Below are positions 53,159 to 61,906 of a stretch of DNA of 64,000 bases, one piece after another (position 1 is the stretch's first letter; every line of letters begins with the position of its first letter). The DNA lies in the NCBI RefSeq assembly GCF_900103665.1, contig NZ_FNGY01000013.1, positions 62,001-126,000 of the forward strand, given 5' to 3'. The translations under genes were made by a program, and so were the position numbers. Below the pieces are notes generated by a model. It did not search any database and was not told the origin of the DNA. It saw nothing but the letters and a program-made list of their open reading frames with translations. The DNA comes from Pedobacter steynii. Lineage in GTDB: Bacteria; Bacteroidota; Bacteroidia; Sphingobacteriales; Sphingobacteriaceae.

Positions 53159-53398
53159 ATGAGCGTATTAGTAAACACACAGAATGAACAGGAAGAAAAA
53201 GTTTTATTGGCTTTTCTGGACAGCTTGCGTTATAAATACCAATCTGATGTGGGTGATAAAGCCGAGCAAATTAATAAGGCTTTCCTTGATCAATACAATA
53301 AGGAGATCGACCAGGCCGATGCAGAAATTGAAGCTGGGAATTATGTTAACCATAGTGACGTAGAAGAGTTGTTTAAAAAACGGAGAAAAGCTCTTTAA
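53159..53398 (+). CDS. Putative antitoxin of a type II toxin-antitoxin pair
   Basis: A 79-residue, acidic, mostly helical protein. It lacks a recognisable DNA-binding motif by eye. Its identity comes from its position: the stop overlaps the start of a ParE/RelE-type toxin gene by one base (TAATG), the classic antitoxin-first arrangement. The C-terminal part (VNHSDVEELFKKRRKAL) resembles toxin-wrapping tails of antitoxins. Confidence 0.75.
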   Translation: MSVLVNTQNEQEEKVLLAFLDSLRYKYQSDVGDKAEQINKAFLDQYNKEIDQADAEIEAGNYVNHSDVEELFKKRRKAL

Positions 53399-53691
53399 TG
53401 GAAATTAAATGGAATAAGTTAGCTGTAAAACAGTTGCTGGATGCCATTCAATATCTTGAGGATAATGAGCTTTTTGCTTACGCGGAAAAAATAGAGAAGG
53501 AAATCTTATCTAAGATTAAATCTCTTCCTAAAACATCACAGATTTATCAGCTTGATCGACTAAAAAAGAAAAATAACGGTGATTTTCATGCATTTGAAGT
53601 CGATAGGTATAGAATATCATATCGAAAAATGCCTAAGGAGATACGCATCTTAAGGATTCGACATTCAAGCAGACGACCGTTTACCAGATAA
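53398..53691 (+). CDS. ParE/RelE-family toxin
   Basis: A 97-residue basic protein of the ParE/RelE superfamily. It shows the N-terminal helix pair (NKLAVKQLLDAIQYLEDNE) and the C-terminal strands typical of the fold (HAFEVDRYRISYRK, EIRILRIRHSSRRPF). The target, ribosome or gyrase, cannot be decided. It converges with the next gene, stops being 7 bp apart. Confidence 0.8.
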   Translation: MEIKWNKLAVKQLLDAIQYLEDNELFAYAEKIEKEILSKIKSLPKTSQIYQLDRLKKKNNGDFHAFEVDRYRISYRKMPKEIRILRIRHSSRRPFTR

Positions 53692-53698
53692 TCCTTAT

Positions 53699-54334
53699 TT
53701 ACTCCACAACAGGCTGCTCATTGAGTTGTTGCGCCTTCCTTTTCTTCAGGATATACTTCAGTACCACCAAAGCAACGATCACAAAAATGATCAGGTTAAG
53801 ATATCCCCAGAAAACCGTTAAAGCAAGAATGCCCAGCGCATAAGGCATCCATAAATAAACATTCTTAATCACCTCTCCAAAATGATAAATGCTGATCAGC
53901 AGGAAACACGCAATCATGACCATTAGTATCGAACGGGAATTAAAATAATCCGTTAATATGTCAAACCAGGCTGGCTGAATCACCTTTCCTCCTGCTTTGA
54001 TTCCAAAAAAGCCACCTGTAGATTTTTTTATTAATACAGACACCTGTTTTCCTGATTTCAAATCTGCCGCTTTAGGATGTGGCGCATACCACCATAGGGG
54101 ATAGTTTTGATGTAACACCAGGTTTCCAGTGCCCAGTTTCAGTTCTACTGTATGGTTATTCTGATAATAACCAATTCCAATAATAGCGGTATCAATTTTT
54201 CCGCTTGCCTTTTCATAAAAAGCCTCTGGGAATGTGGCCTTTAGAAAGCCAAAAATGAAAGTAAAGGAAAATATTACGACTAATATTAACCCGGGCCAGC
54301 TTGTTTTATAAAATGAGATTGCCTTTTTATACAT
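53699..54334 (-). CDS. Hypothetical membrane protein
   Basis: A 211-residue protein with an N-terminal membrane helix (about 13-35), a soluble beta-rich region (about 45-130) and two or three C-terminal helices, ending in a basic and then polar tail. I do not recognise the family; the layout recalls DUF3592-like envelope proteins. The ATG at 54334 is preferred to the upstream 54379 start. It is divergent from the ECF sigma gene. Confidence 0.55.
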   Translation of the reverse strand: MYKKAISFYKTSWPGLILVVIFSFTFIFGFLKATFPEAFYEKASGKIDTAIIGIGYYQNNHTVELKLGTGNLVLHQNYPLWWYAPHPKAADLKSGKQVSVLIKKSTGGFFGIKAGGKVIQPAWFDILTDYFNSRSILMVMIACFLLISIYHFGEVIKNVYLWMPYALGILALTVFWGYLNLIIFVIVALVVLKYILKKRKAQQLNEQPVVE

Positions 54335-54431
54335 TGATTCAAACCCCGTTAATGTACAAATAACACTATAGCTTAACACTACTAACAGTTTTAAGCTCAG
54401 AAAGTTCTGAACTTAAGTAAATATACAAAGA

Positions 54432-54462
54432 TTTGGATGGTATTGTTAAATTCATACATTTG
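54432..54462 (+). promoter_or_regulatory. Promoter of the ECF sigma factor gene
   Basis: TTTG (54432-54435), a 19-nt spacer and TACATTTG (54455-54462) match the Bacteroidota housekeeping consensus at every fixed base. The ATG is 24 nt downstream. Confidence 0.7.
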
Positions 54463-54485
54463 AATTAATCTAACCTAAACCTCCT

Positions 54486-55052
54486 ATGTCCAAGCATTCA
54501 CCCGACTTAAATAGCCTGATCAGTCACATTGCTTTATATGACAGTCAGAGTTCCTATGAACAACTTTTTAAGGGATTGTTCCCTTCTTTGTACAGGTTCA
54601 GCTATTGCATATTAAAGTCGAGGGAGCTATCTGAGGAAGTGGCAAGTGATGTCATGATTACGCTTTGGAAGAACAGACAGAAATTGCTGGAAGTGGAAAA
54701 TGTCAGGGTTTATGCTTTTGTGATTGCCAGAAACCTTTCCCTGAATGTCCTGAATAAACACGCCAGACAAGAACTGGTTTCTATAGATGACATTGAGGTT
54801 GAAGTGACCTTAGATGCTTTAAATCCTGAGCAATTGCTGATTAACGGAGAACTAAAGAAAAAGCTGGAACTCGCTACACAGTCTTTACCGGGCAAATGCC
54901 AATTGGTATTCAAGCTGATCAAAGAAGATGGGTTGAGTTACAAAGAAGCCGCGGCCATTTTAAATATCTCTGTAAAGACGGTAGATGCACATCTCGTTGC
55001 CGCCGTAAAGAAATTAACGGCCATTCTGAAGATGGAATTTAACCTCATGTAA
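54486..55052 (+). CDS. ECF-type RNA polymerase sigma factor
   Basis: Sigma-70 family regulator of 188 residues of the Bacteroidota SusC/D-linked ECF group. Region 2 covers about 20-90 (YRFSYCILKSRELSEEVASD) and region 4 about 125-180 (GLSYKEAAAILNISVKTVDAHL). It is probably held inactive by the FecR protein encoded next and is expected to drive transcription of the SusC/D pair. Confidence 0.9.
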   Translation: MSKHSPDLNSLISHIALYDSQSSYEQLFKGLFPSLYRFSYCILKSRELSEEVASDVMITLWKNRQKLLEVENVRVYAFVIARNLSLNVLNKHARQELVSIDDIEVEVTLDALNPEQLLINGELKKKLELATQSLPGKCQLVFKLIKEDGLSYKEAAAILNISVKTVDAHLVAAVKKLTAILKMEFNLM

Positions 55053-55148
55053 TTTATTTTCATTTTTTTTCTTGTCAGACTAGGGAGTTTCCTGAAAAAT
55101 ATTGTCCTATACAAACAACCAATATAAACTTCAGAACGAACCGTCCAA

Positions 55149-56222
55149 ATGGATAGCAATAGAATAATAGAACTATTGGCCCGAAAAATGGCCAATGAAG
55201 CGACACGGCCTGAGCTGGAAGAGCTGGATGAACTCATGGCTATCTATCCTGATTCCCTGCATTATGAGGAGGTATTGAAAGAAATATGGAGCGATTCCGG
55301 AGAAGAAAAACCTTTGCATAACCTGCACCTCAACCGACTATTTGAACAACATAAACTGAAATTTTCTGAGGAATTTGAACCTGATGTACAGGAAGAAGCG
55401 CTACCTGCCGGCTGGTTTAAAAAATACGCTGGTGTTTTTGCCATCGCCTGCAGCCTGTTTCTGATCTGTCTTGCCGCTTTATTTCAGCTGAATAAAAAGG
55501 CCGTAGACTTCGACACAGAGATTGTGAGTGGCAAAGGAATGCGTAAAAAGATCACCCTTCCGGATGGCACACTCGTTTGGCTCAATGCAGACAGCAAACT
55601 CTCTTATGATAGTGACCTCGATGAAAAAGAAAGACGATTGGTACACCTTGTCGGAGAAGCTTTCTTTGATGTGGCCCATCGGAAAAACCGTCCTTTCATC
55701 GTGCAGACCAACAAGATTTCAATAAAGGTTTTAGGTACGGCGTTCAATGTGAAAGCTTACGACCTGGATCAGGTATCTGAGGCCACCCTGCTTCGTGGAT
55801 CGATAGAATTGTCGGTCAACAACAGATCTCAGCAAAAAATCCTTTTAAAACCTTCCGAAAAATTCGCACTTACAGAAAACAGGAAGACATCAAAAGACAA
55901 ACAAGCCAGGCTTCGGGATTCGGATGATCTGACCTTAAAAATAGAAAATATAGCTCCGGTACGAATTGCAGGACAGGATTATATTGAAGAAACTTCCTGG
56001 AAGGACGATGTCCTCGTCTTTAAAAACGAGTCATTTGAAGAATTAAAACCTAAACTGGAACGCTGGTTTAATGTTCAGATCGAGATCGGTGGGAACGTAC
56101 CTAAATCTTACCGCTTCACCGGGATCTTTAAAAATGAAGACATTAAAGAAGCCTTAACGGCGATGCAATTAATCAAACCTTTTCACTTTAACCTTAAAGC
56201 AGATGACGTAATTATTTACTAG
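55149..56222 (+). CDS. FecR-family anti-sigma factor
   Basis: Inner-membrane signal relay of 357 residues. A cytoplasmic N-terminal part (1-90) would bind the sigma factor, a membrane helix lies at about 93-113, the periplasmic FecR domain at about 125-220 (GKGMRKKITLPDGTLVWLNA) and a C-terminal DUF4974-like domain at about 275-357. It senses the STN domain of the SusC protein encoded downstream, as in FecA-FecR-FecI type signalling. Confidence 0.92.
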   Translation: MDSNRIIELLARKMANEATRPELEELDELMAIYPDSLHYEEVLKEIWSDSGEEKPLHNLHLNRLFEQHKLKFSEEFEPDVQEEALPAGWFKKYAGVFAIACSLFLICLAALFQLNKKAVDFDTEIVSGKGMRKKITLPDGTLVWLNADSKLSYDSDLDEKERRLVHLVGEAFFDVAHRKNRPFIVQTNKISIKVLGTAFNVKAYDLDQVSEATLLRGSIELSVNNRSQQKILLKPSEKFALTENRKTSKDKQARLRDSDDLTLKIENIAPVRIAGQDYIEETSWKDDVLVFKNESFEELKPKLERWFNVQIEIGGNVPKSYRFTGIFKNEDIKEALTAMQLIKPFHFNLKADDVIIY

Positions 56223-56279
56223 ACCAAAAAAAAAGGGAGTAAATGCGCCAACATTTTCCCCCTTTTCCAAACCTTCATG

Positions 56280-56316
56280 GGTAGCTAAAGCTACCATTAT
56301 CAGATTTTTAACTTTG
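56280..56316 (+). promoter_or_regulatory. SusC promoter with an overlapping palindrome
   Basis: TAACTTTG (56309-56316) matches the -7 consensus, 14 nt before the ATG at 56331. There is no TTTG at -33; instead GGTAGCTAAAGCTACC (56280-56295) covers about -45 to -29. This may be the ECF sigma recognition region or a regulator site. Confidence 0.5.
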
Positions 56317-56330
56317 AAATTCACAAATCT

Positions 56331-59300
56331 ATGAAAAAAAAAGGACTGTGCAATAAAGTTCTATGTGCCGGGTTTTCCCGAAAAAAAATATTACTAATGT
56401 TAAACTGGAGCTTTGTTTTTTCGTTCCTCCTGTGCATACAGGTATCGGCAGCGACCTATTCACAAAATACCAAGGTGGATCTGGACCTCAGAAAAGTGAA
56501 ATTGAAAGAGGCCCTGACCATCCTCGGACAAAAGGGTAATTTCAGATTGCTTTACAGCGAGGAAGATCTTCCTGCGGGGAAAAGTATTACCCTCATCGAA
56601 AAGGATATTCTGGTGTCTGATGCACTGGCTATTTTCTTAAAAGGCACTGGATTAAAATTCCAGTCGCTGGAAGATAACCTGGTGGTCATCCGCTCAAAAA
56701 ATGCAGATGTCGCAGACATATTGGTAAAAGGAACGGTTACCGATGCAAAAGGTGTCGCTGTTCCAGGAGCAAGTATTAAGCTGAAAGGCAGTAGTATCGC
56801 GACTACAACTGATGCTACCGGAAGGTACAGCATCAAGGTTCCGGATAATGGTGTCCTGATGTTTTCGTATATCGGATTCGTGAGTCAGGAGATAGACGTA
56901 AACAACCAGAGCACCATCAATGTGAAATTGCTGGAAAATAGCCAGGACTTATCGGAGATCGTTGTTGTAGGTTATGGTACACAAAAAAAGGCAGTAGTTT
57001 CCGGAGCAGTGACCTCTGTAAAGGGGACTGATCTGGCCAAAACTCCCACAGCAAACCTATCCAATTCCCTTGCGGGAAGGATGCCGGGGGTAACCGCGAT
57101 GCAATCGAGTGGAGAACCGGGGTATGATGGTTCTTCGATCCGTATCCGTGGTGTCAACTCCCTTGGAAACAGTGATGCCTTAATCGTGATCGATGGGGTG
57201 CCTAACAGGGCGGGTGGTTTGGAGCGTCTGAACCCGAATGATGTAGAAAGTGTATCTGTACTGAAAGATGCTTCGGCGGCAATTTACGGATCCAGAGCAG
57301 CAAACGGTGTAATCTTAGTGACCACCAAGCAAGGTAAAACGGGTAAACCTCAGTTTTCTTACGATTATGCCTACGGATTACAACAGCCTACCAGAACACC
57401 TAAGATGTCGAACTCGGTTCAGTATGCAGAAATATTGAATGAGTTGAAAATCTTTAGCTCAGATCTGCCAGACAACCAATGGGGCGCAGCATCGCAAGGC
57501 TTTAAAAATACAGGATCTTACCAGAGACCTGATAATGGGAATACGATTACTGCTGCTTTCCGTCCGGATGAAATGGAGAAATTCAGAAACGGTTCTGATC
57601 CACTCCGATACCCAAATACCGACTGGTTCAAGACCACCCTTAAAAACTGGTCGCCGCAGCAAAGACATAACCTGCAGATCAACGGAGGTGCAGAAAATAT
57701 CAAATACCTGATTTCTATGGGCTACCTCGATCAGGATGGCTATTACAAAAAGTCGGCAACGGGGTATAAGCAATATGACATGAGGATTAACCTCGAAGCG
57801 ACACTAAATAAATACATCACCACCACTCTGGGCGTGACTGCTAGAGAAGAGCTGAGGAATTTTCCTACCGTCGGCGCAGGAGATATCTTTAGGATGCTAA
57901 TGCGTGGAAGACCTAACGAAATGGAGGTCTGGCCAAATGGTTTGCCAGGACCTGCCATTGAATACGGTTACAATCCTTATGTGACGACCACAGATCTCAC
58001 GGGGTATAATAAAGATAAAAGAGACTATTTCCAGACCACCGGTAAAGTAGAAATCAAGATTCCGGGTGTAGAAGGGCTAAAATTAACCGGTACAGCTTCC
58101 ATCGATAAGTTTGCAGGCCGACAAAAAAGATGGCAAACACCATGGACTTTGTACAGCTGGGATAAACAGACTTTCGAAGCAGATGGGGTAACACCCAAAC
58201 TGGTTGGAGCGGTGAGCTCTGAACGTAAAGATGCAAGTCTGTCGGAAACTGCCGGAGATCAGTTGGCGATCAACCTGATGACAATGGCTAACTATGATAA
58301 GAAAATCGGAGAACATGCTTTTAGCCTGATGGCTGGTATGACGAGTGAAAAGGTAAATAATGATGGCTTCAATGCTTCACGCCGCTATTTCCTTTCTACC
58401 GCTTTACAGGAGCTGGTGGCAGGAAGTGATAAGGAGCAAACGGTAGGCAATCCTGCTGATGGGCCAAATAACTTGTTTAACCGTGCACGTCTGAGCTATT
58501 TCGGAAGAGTGGGGTACAACTATAAAGAAAAATATCTTGCCGAATTTCTTTGGAGGGTAGATGGTTCTTACATCTTCCCGGAGGATAAACGTTATGGCTT
58601 CTTCCCGGGCGTATCGCTGGGCTGGCGCTTGTCTGAAGAGCCTTTCTTTAAAGACAACGTGAAATTTGTAAACAACCTGAAATTAAGAGGATCCTGGGGA
58701 CAGATGGGAGCAGAGGCCTATTTTGGAGATGCATTGGCTGAATATCAATACCTGAGCACCGCAGGTTTTGGAAATTATGTTGTGAATGATCAGCTGAGCC
58801 AGACTTTGTCTGAAAACCGTGTTCCCAATCCGGACTTCAGCTGGGAAGTAGCGAACAATACCAATATTGGTTTAGATGCTTCCTTCCTGGACAACAGGCT
58901 AACCCTGGAGTTCGACTATTTCTATAATAAAAGAACAAAAATCCTGATCGGAAGAGGAAATTCCATTCCTGAAAGTTCAGGGATTATAGATAAGCTGCCT
59001 CCGGTAAACCTGGGGAAAGTGAACAACAGTGGATACGAATTTAAGCTGAGCTATAATGACCGGGCCGGCGAGTTTGGCTATGGCATCAGCGTAAACGGAG
59101 GCTATGCGAAAAATAAGATTGTTTTCTGGGATGAAACTCCGGGTGCACCGGAATGGCAACGTTCTACAGGCATGCCTACCAAAACGGAATTGGCATATCA
59201 GTTTGCAGGAGTATTCAAAGATCGGGCGGAAATTGATGCCAATAAGATTAATTACAGCGCGATTACGCCGAAGTTATTGCCTGGAGATATGAAATTTCAG

Positions 59301-59843
59301 GACACGAACGGAGATGGAAAAATCAATGCTGACGACCAGATCAGGTTGGATAAAACAAGCACGCCAACCTTCACCGGCGGACTAAACCTGAACCTTCAGT
59401 ATAAAAACTTCGACCTGTCTGTTTTGATTCAGGGCGCTACTGGTGGGGTACAGATTATCGGCTTAACAGAATCCGGCGATATCGGGAATTTCCTGGAGTG
59501 GTCTTATAAAAACCGATGGACGATAGAAAATCCAAGCTCCGAAAATCCACGCCTCTCTAACCGCGGGAAAACGTATTATACCGATTTGAATAATGCAGCC
59601 AGAAATACCTACTGGATGCGCAGCAACAACTATATCAGATTAAAGAACGTGGAATTGGGTTATTCTTTATCAGGTACTTTGAGTAAAAAGATGGGACTGA
59701 CTGCTTTGAGGGTTTATGTAAGCGGACTGAATCTGTTTACACTGGATAAGATCAAAATCTGGGATCCGGAATCTACCAATTCCAGTGCGCAGTATTATCC
59801 GCAGGCCCGGGTGATCAATACCGGAATCAAAGCTACTTTTTAA
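56331..59843 (+). CDS. SusC/RagA-family TonB-dependent outer-membrane transporter with STN domain
   Basis: Outer-membrane nutrient transporter of 1170 residues. Long signal sequence to about residue 44, an STN signalling domain (about 52-120, LDLRKVKLKEALTILGQ), a carboxypeptidase-regulatory-like domain (about 130-205), the plug (about 215-330) with the SusC signature VLKDASAAIYGSRAANG, and a beta-barrel. The STN domain shows that it takes part in sigma/anti-sigma signalling. A DTNGDGKINADD calcium-loop-like motif lies near residue 990. No hydrolase gene reveals the substrate. Confidence 0.95.
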   Translation: MKKKGLCNKVLCAGFSRKKILLMLNWSFVFSFLLCIQVSAATYSQNTKVDLDLRKVKLKEALTILGQKGNFRLLYSEEDLPAGKSITLIEKDILVSDALAIFLKGTGLKFQSLEDNLVVIRSKNADVADILVKGTVTDAKGVAVPGASIKLKGSSIATTTDATGRYSIKVPDNGVLMFSYIGFVSQEIDVNNQSTINVKLLENSQDLSEIVVVGYGTQKKAVVSGAVTSVKGTDLAKTPTANLSNSLAGRMPGVTAMQSSGEPGYDGSSIRIRGVNSLGNSDALIVIDGVPNRAGGLERLNPNDVESVSVLKDASAAIYGSRAANGVILVTTKQGKTGKPQFSYDYAYGLQQPTRTPKMSNSVQYAEILNELKIFSSDLPDNQWGAASQGFKNTGSYQRPDNGNTITAAFRPDEMEKFRNGSDPLRYPNTDWFKTTLKNWSPQQRHNLQINGGAENIKYLISMGYLDQDGYYKKSATGYKQYDMRINLEATLNKYITTTLGVTAREELRNFPTVGAGDIFRMLMRGRPNEMEVWPNGLPGPAIEYGYNPYVTTTDLTGYNKDKRDYFQTTGKVEIKIPGVEGLKLTGTASIDKFAGRQKRWQTPWTLYSWDKQTFEADGVTPKLVGAVSSERKDASLSETAGDQLAINLMTMANYDKKIGEHAFSLMAGMTSEKVNNDGFNASRRYFLSTALQELVAGSDKEQTVGNPADGPNNLFNRARLSYFGRVGYNYKEKYLAEFLWRVDGSYIFPEDKRYGFFPGVSLGWRLSEEPFFKDNVKFVNNLKLRGSWGQMGAEAYFGDALAEYQYLSTAGFGNYVVNDQLSQTLSENRVPNPDFSWEVANNTNIGLDASFLDNRLTLEFDYFYNKRTKILIGRGNSIPESSGIIDKLPPVNLGKVNNSGYEFKLSYNDRAGEFGYGISVNGGYAKNKIVFWDETPGAPEWQRSTGMPTKTELAYQFAGVFKDRAEIDANKINYSAITPKLLPGDMKFQDTNGDGKINADDQIRLDKTSTPTFTGGLNLNLQYKNFDLSVLIQGATGGVQIIGLTESGDIGNFLEWSYKNRWTIENPSSENPRLSNRGKTYYTDLNNAARNTYWMRSNNYIRLKNVELGYSLSGTLSKKMGLTALRVYVSGLNLFTLDKIKIWDPESTNSSAQYYPQARVINTGIKATF

Positions 59844-59879
59844 GTCAAACCAGGACCACTGAAACTAAAAAATATAGAG

Positions 59880-61763
59880 ATGAAATTAACAATCAAGAAT
59901 ACATATATATGGGCAATTGCTGTGATGGCTTTGCTGGCGGCGAGTTGCAAAAAAGACTTTCTTTCTGAAAAACCACCAACCACTATTCCTACAGAGCTGA
60001 TCTGGCAGGATGGGGGCTTAGCTGATGCTTTTGTACTGGAGATTTACAACGGCCTGAGTGTAGGCGGTTTCTCAGAACAGATGTTGTCGTCAGTATCGGA
60101 TGAATCACTTTTTACCCATCCAAACAGGGGAATAGATCTGGTGAATTCCAGTACGATTAACCCTTCTACATTGGGCTGGGTGGATGATACCTGGGGTTAT
60201 GCGAAAATGTATAACCGCATCCGGAGCTGTAACATCACGATAGAGAAGTTATCAGGAACAGAGAATGGCCTTACGGATCAGGCCTTGAAAGACAGGCTCC
60301 TTGGAGAAGCTCATTTCCTTCGTGCCTATTTTTACCATCAGCTGTTAAGGTACTATGGCGGTGTTCCGCTGATTACCAAAGTTTACGTTTTGAATGATGA
60401 TTACAATGCAAAACGTGGAACTTATAAAGAATGTGTCGACTTTATCCTCAAAGATTGCGAAGACGCAAACAGATTGCTAACGGGTAAAAGTATCGGAAAA
60501 GGAAGGGCTCCGGCATTGGCTGCACTGGCTTTAAAATCCAGGGTTTTACTATACGCTGCCAGCGATTTACATGACCAGACTAAAGCCAAGGCGAAATCTA
60601 CTTTGCTTGCAGGTTTAAATGCAGAAGCACTCGCACCATTGGTCTACACGGATGGCGATCAGCAGCAACGTTGGGCAGCTGCACAGCTTGCCGCTAAAGT
60701 GGTAATGGATGCAGGAACCGGATATAAACTAACGCTTTCCGATAAGGTTTCTCCGGAGGAAGGACGTAATAATTATAAAAGTCTTGCAATGGGTGGCGGA
60801 AGTAAAGCACCAGGAATTGATGGAGCCGCAGGTGCTGAATTAATCCTGGCCAGGTATTTTATCGACCGTAGTGACATGCGTTATGGACGTGCAAATGGTC
60901 CTAACGGATACCGGAACTGGGCAGGTAATACGCCTGTAGGTTTATTGGTTGACGATTATGAAATGGCAGACGGAACAAAGTTCAGCTGGTCTGACCCTGT
61001 AAAAAAAGCAGCGCCTTACCAAAATAGAGATCCACGGTTTTATGCCACTGTACTTTATGATGGCGCGGGATGGAAACCAAGAGACAAGGTGTCTGGAGAT
61101 GTAGATCCGGTAAGCCAGATTCAAACCGGTGAATATGACCTGATGGTAGAAGGAAAACTGATCACTGCCAAAGGTTTAGATACCCGTTCGGGACCTATTG
61201 AAAGCTGGAATGGAAGCTGGACAGGTTATTATACCCATAAGTTTATTGATCCGGATCCGGGTATTGTAGATGCTTCTATGCCTCAGTTTGTGCCCTGGCC
61301 ATTCTTCAGGTATACAGAAGCAGTGATGAACTATATCGAAGCGAGCATTGAGGTTGGTCAGGTAAATGAGGCCCTGCTTTGGTTAAACCGGATTCGCTTC
61401 CGTTCAGGAATGCCGGCGATAACAGAGACCGGACAAAATGAACTCAGAGAGATCTACCGACATGAACGCCGCATAGAAATGGTGTACGAGGAACAGCGTT
61501 ATCATGATGCCCGCCGATGGATGATCGCCAAAGAAACACTTGGCCGAAAAACGACTTATATCAAGGTAACAGGTAAGTTTAAGCCTGGAAAGACCCTGTC
61601 AGGGAAGTACAAATATGATCCTTCTATTTACGATTATACGTATACACCTACCACAGAGACCGCTCAGGAAGACCGTTCCTGGGATGACAAGATCTATTTC
61701 AGGCCTTTTAGTCGTGATGAGATCAATAAAAATAAAGAATTGAAACAAAACCCAGGATATTAA
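59880..61763 (+). CDS. SusD/RagB-family nutrient-binding lipoprotein
   Basis: Surface lipoprotein of 627 residues that forms the lid of the SusC transporter. A lipobox lies at LLAASC (Cys23). The helical, TPR-like SusD N-terminal region (about 45-270) and the C-terminal RagB domain (about 300-627) follow, ending with the usual FRPFSRDEINKNKELKQNPGY. It starts 36 bp after susC and ends in a strong terminator. Confidence 0.95.
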   Translation: MKLTIKNTYIWAIAVMALLAASCKKDFLSEKPPTTIPTELIWQDGGLADAFVLEIYNGLSVGGFSEQMLSSVSDESLFTHPNRGIDLVNSSTINPSTLGWVDDTWGYAKMYNRIRSCNITIEKLSGTENGLTDQALKDRLLGEAHFLRAYFYHQLLRYYGGVPLITKVYVLNDDYNAKRGTYKECVDFILKDCEDANRLLTGKSIGKGRAPALAALALKSRVLLYAASDLHDQTKAKAKSTLLAGLNAEALAPLVYTDGDQQQRWAAAQLAAKVVMDAGTGYKLTLSDKVSPEEGRNNYKSLAMGGGSKAPGIDGAAGAELILARYFIDRSDMRYGRANGPNGYRNWAGNTPVGLLVDDYEMADGTKFSWSDPVKKAAPYQNRDPRFYATVLYDGAGWKPRDKVSGDVDPVSQIQTGEYDLMVEGKLITAKGLDTRSGPIESWNGSWTGYYTHKFIDPDPGIVDASMPQFVPWPFFRYTEAVMNYIEASIEVGQVNEALLWLNRIRFRSGMPAITETGQNELREIYRHERRIEMVYEEQRYHDARRWMIAKETLGRKTTYIKVTGKFKPGKTLSGKYKYDPSIYDYTYTPTTETAQEDRSWDDKIYFRPFSRDEINKNKELKQNPGY

Positions 61764-61794
61764 TATCAATCCCCCCGCTTTTTTAATATCTATC

Positions 61795-61830
61795 GACCGT
61801 ACCAGCTCACACACTGGTACGGTCTTTTTT
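61795..61830 (+). terminator. Terminator of the SusC/SusD operon
   Basis: A perfect 11-bp stem (GACCGTACCAG with CTGGTACGGTC), an 8-nt loop and six T residues. Confidence 0.92.
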
Positions 61831-61875
61831 ATGGATATTATCTCCTTTGAGTAAAGAATATCTTACTGGTTTTTC

Positions 61876-61883
61876 TAGCTTTG
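61876..61883 (+). promoter_or_regulatory. -7 box of pepD
   Basis: TAGCTTTG matches TAnnTTTG, 23 nt before the ATG at 61907. A TTTG at 61846-61849 is 26 nt away, longer than the usual spacing. Confidence 0.4.
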
Positions 61884-61906
61884 TTTGAAACAACAAAGAG
61901 ATAGTA

